NCBI GenBank assembly: GCA_036927565.1
Contig: JAYESD010000002.1
Span: forward strand, 77,809,735 to 77,873,734
Reading direction: 5' to 3'
DNA length: 64,000 nucleotides
Origin: Tuctoria greenei
Lineage: Eukaryota; Streptophyta; Magnoliopsida; Poales; Poaceae
A program made the translations under genes and the position numbers. Shown piece by piece: positions 22,566 to 32,891 of the stretch. How positions within the stretch are numbered: the first letter of the stretch is position 1; each line of letters starts with the position of its first letter. The notes under the pieces are model-generated. The model was not told the DNA's origin. It searched no databases and worked only from the letters and a program-made list of their open reading frames with translations.

Positions 22566-24698
22566 TCAATTTTTAACTTTAGGCACCCAAGCCAACTTAG
22601 ATCCTTGTATGTGTGATACAAGTGTCTTTGGGACCCAAAGTTGCTTGGGGAGCTTCCCCTTCATGTCCTTCATGTCTTTGCCGATGAACCTAGCCTTCAC
22701 CTTGCCATCTACTTTACTTAAGAGATAATAACGATCATTGAAAGTAGATTTGTAATTAATAGGCAACTTTGGAGAAGGTCGGTTAGGAAGAGGACACTCC
22801 CTTATGTGGTGACCGGTGACCTCACAATGTTGGCAATAAGAACCAACTTCCTTGATGAAGCTTGTTTTAAGCTCCGGTGAGGGCACCTTTCCTTTGTTGG
22901 GTACCGGGAAGGATCCAAGTCCTCTCTTGTTGAAAGCCTTTGCTTGTTGGAAGAGGATTTCCTTGTGTTTGACTTCCCCTTTTGAAAGTCTAGACACACT
23001 AGTGCGGAGACTCTCAATTTCTTCCAACAAGTCCTTCTCCCTAGCATTTGCTTTCAAAGGCAAAGAATTGTTCAAGGCATTAGTGACATGAGAAGTAATG
23101 GATATCCTATCATTAAGAGTTGGTTTCTTTATATTTTTCAACTCTTGATCAAGCACATCATAAGCAAGGTTAAGTGTTTGATGTTCTTGTATTAACTTGT
23201 TGTGCTCTCCCAAGAGTGTTTGGTGTGCTAAATTAAGCTCATGATTATCTAACTTGATTTTAGCCTTTTCTTCCTCAATTTGCTTGACATGGGATTTGAG
23301 CGTGTCATGCTCTTTGAGTATGCTTTCATACTTGTCAAACAAATTGAGGTTAGCACTCTCAAGTCTAGCACGAGTTTCTTCAAGAGCTTTAACCTTAATC
23401 TTTTCCCTCTTAATGATAGCATGATATTCATTTATTAAAGAAGTTAAATCATCGGGGGAAAACTCATCATCGCTAGAGTCGTCACATACCTTGGTGTTAC
23501 CTTTCGCCATGAGGCACATGGGCGGTGGATGAAGAGGTGAGTCATCATTGTTGGCAATGGCGAGGCCGACCAAACTTTCTTCTTCCGCTTCACTCTCTTC
23601 ATCACTTGTTTCTTCGTCGGTGACCCATTCATTTGCCTCACACATGAACACCTTTTGTGGTCCATTTCTCTTCTTTGGGAAGAGTCTTGTCTTCTTTCCC
23701 TTGTCATGTTTCCTCTTCCCAAAGGATCTTGGTTTAGGTTTGGCCTCTTCTTCATCATCATCATCATCACTTTCTTCAAGCTTGCGATGCTTGCTCTTGT
23801 GGTTCTCTCTTCTTTTGTCCGGTTTTGGACAATCATAGGAGATGTGGCCTTGATCACCACAATTGTAGCAAGTCTTGTGATCATCTCTTCTTGCTAGAAA
23901 CGCTTTCTTCTTGGGATCAAATGTGTATCCCTTCTTAGTAATCTTGGAGTTCAAGCGTGAGAACTTTCTCATCATCAATGCAAGTTCATCATCATCGTCT
24001 TCACTTGATGCTTGCTCTTCTTCACTTGAGCTAGGCTCAACCACCTTCTTCTTCTTGAGGCTTGTTTTCTTGGTGGAGGCCTTTAGAGCAATTGTTTTTG
24101 AAGATGATTGCTCCATCATTCCAAGTGCACTCATCTCATGAGCGTGAATTTCTCCAATGAGCTCCAAAACTTCAATGTGGTCAAGAGACTCCTTTTGAAG
24201 CATGGAGTTGATGATGTTGTACTTTGGCTTGGGAAGGAGCATGAGGATCTTGCGGTTGATGAGTCCCTTGCCAAGAGAAGCAATGTCAAGAGCATTAATT
24301 TCTTCAATAAGTGCATTCAAGCGAGAGAACATCTCATTGACATTTTCATGAGGTAGCATCTTAAATTCATCATATTTTGCTTTAAGCATGTGATATTTAA
24401 GTTCCTTGACTCGAGAAGAACCCTCATGAATCTCTATTAAGCAAGCCCAAATTTCACAAGCTTTTACTTTGCTAGCAATCCTAGCAAACACATCTTGACT
24501 AATACATTCATAGATTGCATTCCTAGCTTTAGCATCCCATTTAATTTGATCACCAACATAGGTGTGTTCTCCAAACCCCGCGTGGGTCGCTTCCCATACT
24601 TCGGGGGCAATAGCCTCTAGATAAGCGCGCATGCGTGCTTTCCAATAGGCAAAGTTCTTGCCCTCAAAGATAGGAACTGAACCCCCAACCTTGGCCAT
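22566..24698 (-). CDS. Element B gag (710 aa, intact frame)
   Basis: ATG at 24698, 47 bases after the primer site. The N-terminal part (MAKVGGSVPIFEGKNFAYWK) is the plant copia gag start (DUF4219/UBN2 type), with capsid helices to about residue 230. An acidic/Ser-rich linker follows, then a CCHC zinc knuckle (CYNCGDQGHISYDC, + strand 23829-23870). Next come a Lys-rich stretch, a long predicted coiled coil (about residues 430-560, heptad-like Leu and Glu/Lys), and a second, CCHC-like finger (CQHCEVTGHHIRECP, about residue 645). A long gag with coiled coil and two fingers is usual for Sireviruses. The frame is uninterrupted, in contrast to the rest of B. Confidence 0.88.
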   Translation of the reverse strand: MAKVGGSVPIFEGKNFAYWKARMRAYLEAIAPEVWEATHAGFGEHTYVGDQIKWDAKARNAIYECISQDVFARIASKVKACEIWACLIEIHEGSSRVKELKYHMLKAKYDEFKMLPHENVNEMFSRLNALIEEINALDIASLGKGLINRKILMLLPKPKYNIINSMLQKESLDHIEVLELIGEIHAHEMSALGMMEQSSSKTIALKASTKKTSLKKKKVVEPSSSEEEQASSEDDDDELALMMRKFSRLNSKITKKGYTFDPKKKAFLARRDDHKTCYNCGDQGHISYDCPKPDKRRENHKSKHRKLEESDDDDDEEEAKPKPRSFGKRKHDKGKKTRLFPKKRNGPQKVFMCEANEWVTDEETSDEESEAEEESLVGLAIANNDDSPLHPPPMCLMAKGNTKVCDDSSDDEFSPDDLTSLINEYHAIIKREKIKVKALEETRARLESANLNLFDKYESILKEHDTLKSHVKQIEEEKAKIKLDNHELNLAHQTLLGEHNKLIQEHQTLNLAYDVLDQELKNIKKPTLNDRISITSHVTNALNNSLPLKANAREKDLLEEIESLRTSVSRLSKGEVKHKEILFQQAKAFNKRGLGSFPVPNKGKVPSPELKTSFIKEVGSYCQHCEVTGHHIRECPLPNRPSPKLPINYKSTFNDRYYLLSKVDGKVKARFIGKDMKDMKGKLPKQLWVPKTLVSHIQGSKLAWVPKVKN

Positions 24699-24744
24699 TT
24701 TAGCTCTCTAGCGGTGAAGCTAGAATGATCCTATGAGCAATCTT

Positions 24745-24756
24745 GCTCTGATACCA
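24745..24756 (-). other. Element B primer binding site
   Basis: Reads TGGTATCAGAGC on the - strand, an exact match to the plant initiator tRNA-Met primer site, two bases inside the 5' LTR. It fixes the orientation of B. Confidence 0.92.
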
Positions 24757-24758
24757 AT

Positions 24759-26187
24759 TGTAAGGATCGAATGCCCAAGAGGGGGGGTGAATTGGGCTTC
24801 TTTTCAAAAAATCTAAGCAATAAAACTTAATTCCTAAAAGCCCAATTCCCTACGCAAACGATCTATGCATTGAAGTAAATAGCAACTTCGCGGTATATAA
24901 AATGCATAAATGTAAGGGAGAGGAAGAGGATGCAAACTCCCGAGGAGACACGAGGATTTATCCCGTGGTTCGGCAAGATCGTCAAGATCTTCCTACATCC
25001 ACGTTGTGGCACCCACCAAATGGTATAGCCACACCCAAGTCACCGAGACTAGGGATCTTCACTATTCTTCTCCGTTTGCCAACCTTGGCAAGGTGGAGCC
25101 CAAGCCTTGTACAACTTCGATTCCCCGGGCTTCCACAATCCTATTGACAAGCCCCGGAAGTCTCTCTCAGTTACAAACACCAAGGGACACTCCCTTAAGG
25201 CTCTCACTACCCTAGAGATTCCACTCACCAAGAATGGAGGCACACAAGCTCTCTCTCTAGCTAGTTCTAGCCTATCTCATGGTGTGTAAGTGATCTAAAT
25301 GATGTAGAAGTGATGGCTCTTTGTCTTGAATGCTTGTGGATGTGTAGATTATGTCTGGTGATCAAGACTTATCGATTTGACAGGTTGAAGGGGTATAAAT
25401 AGCCAGCCTCCACGAAATAGCCGTTGGAAAAGTAGGTTGACAGAACTTTTCTGCGAACACCGGATGATCCGATGTCTCCCCTTCAGTTATCATCGGTCAA
25501 GTTCACTTTAGCTGACGTCACTGTGTCAGATATGACCGTTGTTAGACCGATGTTACACTTGTCTTCTCATCGGATGATCCGGTGGCTCTTCCTCCAGGAT
25601 TGGCTCAAACTTGATGCTTACTGGAGTGATTGACCGATGTGTATATTGTTGTACATCGGATGATCCGGTGCTACACTTGGTCCAAGGATATTGCATACTG
25701 TACTGATGGACCGATGTAGCTAAGCCCTTAACATCGGATGATCCGGTGAGTGCTTTGTTATGAGGTCTTCTTCTTCAGCTGAACCAACTCGACTGATGTG
25801 TTGTTCTCGGGAAACATCGGTTGATCCGGTGAGTTGATTTTGTTTGCTTTGAGTTGTTTCTAAGTGATTCTTTTGAACTTTGCTCGATTGACCTCTTAGA
25901 CATTTGTTGGAAATGTACTTCTGATGATTGTCAAGCATTAAGTGTCATCAATTGTAGTTGAATGACTTTGACATAAGAGCTTTTACTTCTTATCTTCATA
26001 TCATTGATTTGATCTCATAAAGTGATTGTATATGGGTCTCCAATGATTAGTAGTTGATATTGATGTTCATATAAATTTTGTTTGATTGAGTGATATGGGA
26101 GACCTTGCATCCACAAATTCATTAGTAAAATCCAATGGTTGTCATTAATCACCGAAACCATACCTCATGGGGGCCTAGATGCTTTCA
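24759..26187 (-). repeat. Element B 5' LTR (1429 bp)
   Basis: Complete copy, TGTAAGG to CTTTCA on the + strand, followed by target copy ACATC at 26188-26192. It carries the CGGATGATCCGG motif cluster at about 25459-25832. TATAAATAG at 25394-25402 is on the + strand, antisense to B. Confidence 0.93.
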
Positions 26188-28352
26188 ACATCCTATGAGC
26201 TACTCACCAGTAACAAACCAAATATTTCATATTTTCGAGTTTTTGGCTCTCCATGCTATATCTTAAACAAGAAGCCTAGGACTTCAAAGTTCGCTTCGAT
26301 GTCCGATGAAGGTTTCTTGCTTGGTTATGATTCGAACACTTACGCTTATCGTGTTTTCAACAAGACCTCCGGACTTGTTGAAATAGCACGTGACGTAGTG
26401 TTCGATGAGACTAATGGCTCCCAAAAGGAGCAAGATAATCCATGTGAACTAGGTAAAGAAGAAGCTCATTGTCAAGCATTGAAGAGAATGGCTCTAGGTG
26501 AGGTTCGACCACAAGAGCCACCTCCACACGTACATGAGGGAGATGAAACACAAGAGGAGATCAACGATCAAGGGGGAGCTTCAACACAAGATCAACCACA
26601 AAGATACCAAGATAATCAACAAGTCAACGAAGGCAATGACTCAGGGGGAGAAGCAGATAATCATGAAGATACAACTCCTCAAGTGCCACACCCAAGAGTA
26701 CACCAATGCATCCAAAGGGATCACCCAATCGACAACATCATCGGTGACATCCAAAAGGGAGTAACCACTAGATCTCGCATAGCTAACTTTTGTGAACACT
26801 ATTCGTTTGTATCCTTTTTGGAACCACGCAGGGTTGAAGATGCATTGAAAGATTCGGACTGGGTGGTGGCAATGCAAGAAGAATTGAACAACTTGAAGCG
26901 GAATGAAGTGTGGGAACTTGTGGCAAGACCCAATGCAAACATTGCCGGCACCAAGTGGGTCTTCCGCAACAAACAAGATGAACACGGGGTGGTGACAAGG
27001 AACAAGGCACGACTTGTGGCCAAAGGGTACTCACAAGTCGAAGGTTTGGATTTCGATGAAACTTTTGCTCTAGTAGCTAGGGTTGAATCTATTAGAATAT
27101 TACTTGCATATGCTACTCACCATGATTTCAAGTTGTATCAAATGGATGTGAAAAGCGCCTTTCTCAATGGACCAATCAAGGAAGAGGTGTATGTGGAGCA
27201 ACCACCCGGATTTGAAGATGAAGAGTTCCCCGACCACGTGTTTAAATTGCGTAAGGCTCTCTATGGCCTCAAACAAGCTCCTAGAGCTTGGTATGAGTGT
27301 CTTAGAGATTTCTTAATTGAAAATGGCTTTAAGATTGGCAAAGTAGACTATACACTGTTTACAAAGAATTTTGATGATGATCTTTTTATTTGTCAAATTT
27401 ATGTTGATGATATAATCTTTGGGTCAACTAACCAATCTTTTTGTGAAGAATTTAGTAAAATCATGACAGATAGGTTTGAAATGTCAATGATGGGAGAGTT
27501 AAAGTACTTTTTGGGATTCCAAGTGCGGCAACAAAAGGAAGGGGCGTTCATAAGCCAAACCAAGTACACGCAGAACATACTTAAGAAGTTTGGTATGGAC
27601 AAGGCAAAGCCCATAAAGACCCCCATGGCAACAAATGGCCACTTGGATCTCAGTGAAGATGGACCTAGCGTCGACCAAAAGATATATCGCTCCATGATTG
27701 GATCTCTACTCTATTTATGTGCATCTAGGCCAGACATTATGTTGAGTGTATGTTTGTGTGCAAGATTTCAAGTCAACCCTAAAGAATGTCACTTGACAGC
27801 CGTAAAAAGGATATTGAGATATTTAGTTCATACACCCAACCTTGGTCTTTGGTACCCAAAAGGCTCAAATTCAACCTCATCAGTTATTCCGATGCAGGTT
27901 ATGCCGGGTGCAAAGTAGATAGAAAAAACACTTCCGGCACATGCCAATTCCTAGGGAGATCCTTAGTTTCTTGGTCCTCCAAGAAACAAAATTCCATTGC
28001 TTTATCCACAGCTGAAGCGGAGTATGTTGCAGCCGGGAGTTGTTGTGCTCAACTCCTTTGGATGCGACAAACTCTAAGGGATTATGGTTACACTATGAAC
28101 CATATTCCACTCCTTTGTGACAATGAGAGTGCCATCAAAATTTCCCACAACCCAGTTGAGCACTCTAGAACTAAACACATAGATATAAGACATCACTTTT
28201 TGAGAGATCATGCCATGAAAGGAGACATAGCTATTTCCCACGTCAATACCCAAAAGCAATTGGTCGATATATTCACCAAGCCACTTTATGAAAAACGTTT
28301 TTGCGAACTCCGAAATGAACTAAATATCCTTGATGCTCGAAGTGTGGCTTGA
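26188..28352 (+). pseudogene. Element A pol, 3' part: integrase end, RT, RNase H (one frameshift)
   Basis: Directly after the ACATC copy the frame resumes the integrase C-terminal region (PNISYFRVFGSPCYIL). After a low-complexity linker comes RT (WVVAMQEELNNL, AGTKWVFRNKQDEHG, YQMDVKSAFLNG, and the catalytic YVDD at 27400-27411), then RNase H. A one-base shift near 27866 moves to a second frame holding ALSTAEAEYVA and LLCDNESAIKISHNP, ending at TGA 28350-28352. Apart from the B insertion this one shift seems to be the only break. The RT part is full length and in one frame. Confidence 0.88.
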
Positions 28353-29348
28353 AATGTTGCATACCTGTATGAATTCTTCAAATATGTTGTTTTGGATTGT
28401 GAAAATCATCTCTCTCATTTTTTTTCCAGAAAACTATGTCAATTACTAGATCTTGGTGAATTATGATCATTGCTTGATTGTTGTATGCTTACTGATCATA
28501 TTCATCAAGATTATTTGATGTGTTTGCCTCTCTTTTCTCTAAATATGTACCTTCAAATATATATGAATGGGCTACAAATTCTTGCCTGGTGACCACGGAC
28601 TAGTCCGTGGTTGCCCAGACTAGTCCGCCCATGCAGACCAGTCTGTAGAGTGTCGGTTAGGCCGGACTAGTCTGGTAGCCAACGGACTAGTCCGATATAG
28701 CCCGTGGAAAAGTTTGGACTAGTCCGGTCTTCTCCGGACCTGTCTGATTTTTCGCGTCCATAACCCTAGCCACCGCTAAACCATAAATCCCTCACCTCCA
28801 CTCTTGCCTCATGCACTCTCTCTCTCTCTCTCTTCGTGCTCGAGCCCCCAAGGCGATTTCTCCATCAAAACTTCGCAAGTTTGGGTGGGATTTGATCGAC
28901 ATTGCATTGGGATTGAAGCTCTCGGACTAGTAAGGCCTTCAACGTCCACTTCTTCCAGCTCCAGTCGATTTCTTCGGTAATCTTTCACCCTAAACCTAGA
29001 AATCCCAAATTCCTTCATTGTTGATCAAATAGCCTAGCATATTTCACTATATTCAGGCCTCCTTGATGTATCACGTTTATGCTACGCCTGTTATACATTA
29101 GGAATCACCATTTATCTAGTTTCCTAGGTTTTTGAGTTTGAATGTCGGACTAGTCCGGTCCATGCACAGACAGGTCCGATATCCCGAACTAGTCCGTGCC
29201 TGGACACCGGACAAGTCCGACTTTTCTGATCTCAAAACCTAACTTGTCAATTCCTCAATGCAAGTCCTTGCTATACTTTCACACCTATGCATTGTACCAT
29301 TCATTCTCAATCAAGCCTCTCATTCTCAGGTCATGTTGAGCTCAAACG
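28353..29348 (+). other. Element A spacer between pol and extra ORF, with palindrome clusters
   Basis: Non-coding. It holds GGACTAGTCC-type motifs at about 28590-28760 and 29143-29222, including the perfect 18 bp palindrome at 28593-28610, and a (CT)n run at about 28814-28832. Confidence 0.7.
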
Positions 29349-30926
29349 ATGAAGTTTCCAATTGAGGCTGAGATGGACCACGAGATGGCACCTCGAACCT
29401 CAACGAGTCTCGGCAAGAAGCACCAAGAGAGACCTACCGAGCCAACTCCGTCTCCTCCACAGGTTCGGAGGAAAGTACTGGCGAAGAAGCCGGCCTCCAA
29501 GGTGCCAGCTTCTAGGACTACCACCGGTGGTGGTCCTAGCTCGGCAAGTGCCCGCCAAGCAAAGGGCAAGGGCAAAGGGATTGCTACGGGTCCAGTTGGC
29601 CCGTTGAAGCTACATGCTCTGAGGGAAGAGGTCCGGGACCCCACTAAAGAGAAGTTCAATGGAAAGGGCAGCGACTCAGCTGCAAAGCTCAGGAGCATTG
29701 ATTGCTATAGTCATCCAAAGCAAGTTGCAGATGGAAGATTCTGGAGCAATTTTCATGCTGACTATTACAGGGCTTTTTACCTACAGATGAAGACACTGGT
29801 GGTGCGCAGTCAGTGGATTGACTGGGCACATCTTGAGAAGAAGAGATGCTCTGCATTTGATGAAGTGATTGCAGCAGCTGAAAAACATGGCTTGAAGGAC
29901 CTCTTTGCCTTCAAGTACAATTGGAATGATGAAGTGGTGGCTCAGTTCTATGCCACTTGTTACTTTGCAAGGGATGAAGAAGAGAGAGTGACTTGGATGA
30001 CTCATGGATCCAAGTACACTATCACATATGAAGAATTTGCAAGGATGTTGCATCTTGACACCTCAAGCAATGACTATGTGATTATTCACAATGTTGGTGT
30101 CATCGAGAAGGAAAAGATGAAGTTTCTCTATGAGCCCAACTCAAAGTTCATCCCTCCTTCCACGAAGAACATGAAGCCATTCTTTGTGGTGCTAAACAGA
30201 GTCTTGAGGAAGACAATAGCTCCTAAGGATGGGGATGCAGGGAGTGTTCAAGGATACCTCCGAACTCTGATGAGGGTCATAAGCAAAAACCGCCCATTTG
30301 ATGTGGCAGAATACATTTGGAATGACATGGTGAACATATCATGCACCCCTAACAGATCATGTGGCTATGCCCCTTATCTCATGTACATGATTGAGAAAGT
30401 CACAGGGATCGAGTTTGTCAAAGATGTGGAGCACACACCTCTGAGGCCTCAGAAGCCTCAACAAGTAAATGTCCAGGCTGCTCCCTCGCCGGCCTCCAGC
30501 CCTGAGGCACTGGCGAAAACAAGAGAAGATGCAAGTGTTGCCCCTGCTGGTAGGGCAGCCCCTCAAAAAGGATCAGCTAGTGGGATTCTGAAATATCTCG
30601 CTGCAATCTTTGCCTCCTGCAAGAAGGCCGAAGTGAAGGCTCACAAGCTCAATCAGAAAAGAAAGGAGGACATGAGGTACATCAAGGCAAATGTGAAGCA
30701 AATTTGCCAGAAGATGGAGATCGACCCCATTGGATCTCTAGTGATTTCGGAAGACTCCGACCCGGACCTCACTGAGCTCGGGCCCTTGACCCCCTCTGAG
30801 CTTGCCTACTTTGGCGTTGGGGACTCGAGTACCTCCGCACCGCCTCCTCCTCCTCCTCATCATCATCATCAAGCTGAAGATGAAGATGATGAAGACGACG
30901 ATGAGAGGACCGACAACGAAGAGTGA
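29349..30926 (+). CDS. Element A extra ORF after pol (Sirevirus third ORF), intact, 525 aa
   Basis: ATG at 29349 gives MKFPIEAEMDHEMAPRTSTS; a second ATG 12 residues later could serve equally well. The first 80 residues are Pro/Lys/Arg-rich. From about residue 110 comes a folded-looking part (DGRFWSNFHADYYRAFY, FKYNWNDEVVAQFYATCYF, then TYEEFARMLHLD) of the type found as uncharacterised plant retrotransposon proteins. A Lys-rich helix follows (about 415-450). The end is acidic with runs of Pro, His and Asp/Glu. No signal peptide or clear transmembrane segment is seen, so an envelope role is not supported. The frame is unbroken although pol is dead. Confidence 0.75.
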   Translation: MKFPIEAEMDHEMAPRTSTSLGKKHQERPTEPTPSPPQVRRKVLAKKPASKVPASRTTTGGGPSSASARQAKGKGKGIATGPVGPLKLHALREEVRDPTKEKFNGKGSDSAAKLRSIDCYSHPKQVADGRFWSNFHADYYRAFYLQMKTLVVRSQWIDWAHLEKKRCSAFDEVIAAAEKHGLKDLFAFKYNWNDEVVAQFYATCYFARDEEERVTWMTHGSKYTITYEEFARMLHLDTSSNDYVIIHNVGVIEKEKMKFLYEPNSKFIPPSTKNMKPFFVVLNRVLRKTIAPKDGDAGSVQGYLRTLMRVISKNRPFDVAEYIWNDMVNISCTPNRSCGYAPYLMYMIEKVTGIEFVKDVEHTPLRPQKPQQVNVQAAPSPASSPEALAKTREDASVAPAGRAAPQKGSASGILKYLAAIFASCKKAEVKAHKLNQKRKEDMRYIKANVKQICQKMEIDPIGSLVISEDSDPDLTELGPLTPSELAYFGVGDSSTSAPPPPPPHHHHQAEDEDDEDDDERTDNEE

Positions 30927-31370
30927 AGACCCTAGGACCCTCCTCTCCTTCTTTTTGGTGTCTTGATGCCAAAGGGGGAGAGATTGAGGGGGAGTCTTAG
31001 TCTTAGCTGAAGTTTGCAAGGAGAGAGTTCTATGCTTTTCTTTTTACCTCTTTTGTGGCTTGTAATGTTTTCACAATGATCTTATGTTAATTATGGTTCT
31101 ATGATGCAATGAGTTAATCCTTTGAGTAGTATTTACGAAAACTGTGATTTTGCTCTAGAATGTCATATATGCTTGCTATTTAGTAATTAATGTCAATTAT
31201 ATCATTATCAATATTTCAGTATACTTAGTCATGCATCTCACCATAAAGAATGCACATATGGATAATACTTTTCACTGATTGATGTATTTTGGATTCATAT
31301 GTGCATACTTTATGAAAATCTCAATTTTTATCTCATTTTGTGAAATCTCAATTGGTTGTCATCAATCACC
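30927..31370 (+). other. Element A 3' untranslated region
   Basis: AT-rich, no ORF. A phrase near the start (TTGATGCCAAAGGGGGAGA, 30963-30981) and the end (CATCAATCACCAAAAAGGGG) both contain purine tracts; the second is the one next to the LTR. Confidence 0.55.
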
Positions 31371-31384
31371 AAAAAGGGGAAGAT
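31371..31384 (+). other. Element A polypurine tract
   Basis: AAAAAGGGGAAGAT directly precedes the 3' LTR start TGAAAGTGCATC. Confidence 0.8.
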
Positions 31385-32891
31385 TGAAAGTGCATCTAGG
31401 ACTCTCTTGTGGGTTTTGGATGATTTATGACAATCAATTGGGATCCTAACCTCTTTGTTGAGATGAGTGCATGCTTATGACAGAAAAATGAACAAAGTAC
31501 CAAAAAGAAGGAAGAATGGGGAGCAAAGTGGAAATGAGCTCAAGGAAGAAGAGTAGTAGATTATTGTGTATGGAGTGTGTTAAGGAAACACACCCCAAGA
31601 GCTCAACCACATTTAAACACACACATTGCACAAAGTTACACAGGACCGGACTAGTTCGACAGACACCGGACTAGTCCGATATCCTTTCTGACTAGAATCG
31701 GACTAGTCCTCCCCAGTGCGGACTAGTCTTCAAAATACTTCACAAGTCACACAAAATCAGACAAGTTCGATCACATCCGGACTAGTCCGATATTATTTCT
31801 GATCCAAATCGGACAAGTCCGATGTGTGCACGGACTAGTCCGAAATACACTCTGATATAAATCGGACAAGTCCCCTAAGTGCGGACTTGTCATCCTATAC
31901 ACTTAGGTTTTCACATAACCGGACAAGTCCGATGGCTATCGGACTAGTCTGAAGATTTCCAGTAGCGAAATCGGACAAGTCCGCTCCTAGCCGGACTAGT
32001 CCAATATTTCGGGACACTTAGGGTTTGCTACACTCAGCACACCGGACTAGTTCGGTGACTACCACGGACTAGTCTGAACTTTCTGAACCCTAATGGTCAC
32101 TTTTAGAAACCCATATAAATAGAGTTGTACGGCAATATTTTTACCTCTCTCGAACCCTAGCACCGTCACACCTCCCAAGAGCCTCAGAAACCACATCTCT
32201 CCACGAAATTAAGTGCAACAACGATCAATCCTTTGAGGATTCACTCTAGATCATTGGAGAGACACGTTCAACACCATTGAGCTCTTGGTTTGATTCTCTA
32301 ACACACTCTTGTGTTTTAATTGTAATCTTTTGAGTATGTATTGGTGGTATTTCGTGTTGTAATCCAAGGGAGCTCTCAACGTGTGAGAAGGCCCCTTTGA
32401 ATTCGGTTATTCACTCCTTTGTGATTAGTGGAAAATGATTGACCTTCGTGGTGATTCGACGAGGGTAGGGTTGAAGAAGACCCGGTCCTTTTGTGGACTC
32501 CTCAACGTGGATGTAGGTTGTCTTTGTGGGAGCCGAACCACGGGATAAATCCTTGTGTCTTGTGTTTTTGGTGTTCATCGTTCTAATTCATCAATATAAC
32601 CTAGGGTTTCATAATCATTGCTTATCTCACGTTGGATTGTTAAACATAAGATTTAATTGTGATATAATTTAGCTTATAACATTGAAACCTTTATTTGATT
32701 CTATATTTCCGCTGTATACATAAAAGAATCAATCTAATCGATCAAGCTCAATCCACTTAGTCTGTAAACACCGGACTAGTCCGCACTTTATCGGACTAGT
32801 CTGATATCTCTGGTATTGAACTGGTTGTTAAGTGTTGCAGGATCCGACAATTTTCAAAAAGGCCTATTCACCCCCCTCTAGGCCACATTCA
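31385..32891 (+). repeat. Element A 3' LTR (about 1.5 kb)
   Basis: Begins TGAAAGTGCATCTAGG after the purine tract and ends at CACATTCA, the usual end of this lineage (preceded by a CCCCCCTCTAGG phrase). The partner LTR is outside the window, so the right end is set by the CA terminus only. TATAAATAG at 32114-32122 is a sense-direction TATA box. Confidence 0.8.
31643..32078. repeat. Palindrome cluster (CGGACTAGTCCG / CGGACAAGTCCG) in the LTR of A
   Basis: Many near-copies of a 12-14 bp palindrome centred on ACTAGT or ACAAGT, spaced about 20-45 bases. Two more copies are at about 32770-32812. The same motif occurs in the pol/ORF spacer and in the gag tail of the same element. Confidence 0.85.

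Larger units (their letters stand above)
1356..26187 (-). mobile_element. Element B: Sirevirus-like Ty1/copia retrotransposon on the - strand, carrying elements C and D
   Basis: The two LTRs begin TGTAAGGATCG and end GATGCTTTCA on the + strand, and are flanked by perfect ACATC duplications. On the - strand the order is 5' LTR (24759-26187), primer site (24745-24756), gag (22566-24698), protease and integrase (split by element D), an RT/RNase H remnant, a spacer, an extra ORF (7660-9849), a polypurine tract and the 3' LTR (1356-7317, split by element C). Without C and D it would be about 10.8 kb, normal for a Sirevirus. It sits in the integrase gene of A, in the opposite orientation. RT and RNase H are mostly deleted, so it cannot move by itself. 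Confidence 0.93.
1..32891 (+). mobile_element. Element A: Sirevirus-like Ty1/copia retrotransposon, 5' end outside window, split by element B
   Basis: Parts read in order on the + strand: the C-terminal end of gag (3-278), protease and integrase (280-1355), then after a 24.8 kb interruption the rest of integrase, RT and RNase H (26188-28352), a spacer, an extra ORF (29349-30926), a polypurine tract (31371-31384) and a 3' LTR (31385-32891). The order PR-INT-RT-RH defines Ty1/copia. An additional ORF after RNase H, together with palindrome-rich non-coding DNA, is typical of the Sirevirus (Maximus/SIRE) lineage; that lineage assignment is an inference. The 5' LTR and most of gag are upstream of the window, so its own target duplication cannot be checked. 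The element is dead: it is interrupted and has a frameshift in RNase H. Confidence 0.9.

Noticed and set aside
29349..30926. Envelope protein in Sirevirus A
   Set aside because: The position is that of env-like ORFs, but no signal peptide, transmembrane helix or glycoprotein features are visible.
31643..32078. Regularly spaced short palindromes resembling a CRISPR array
   Set aside because: The repeats are degenerate palindromes of 12-14 bp with uneven spacing inside a eukaryotic LTR, and no cas genes exist here.
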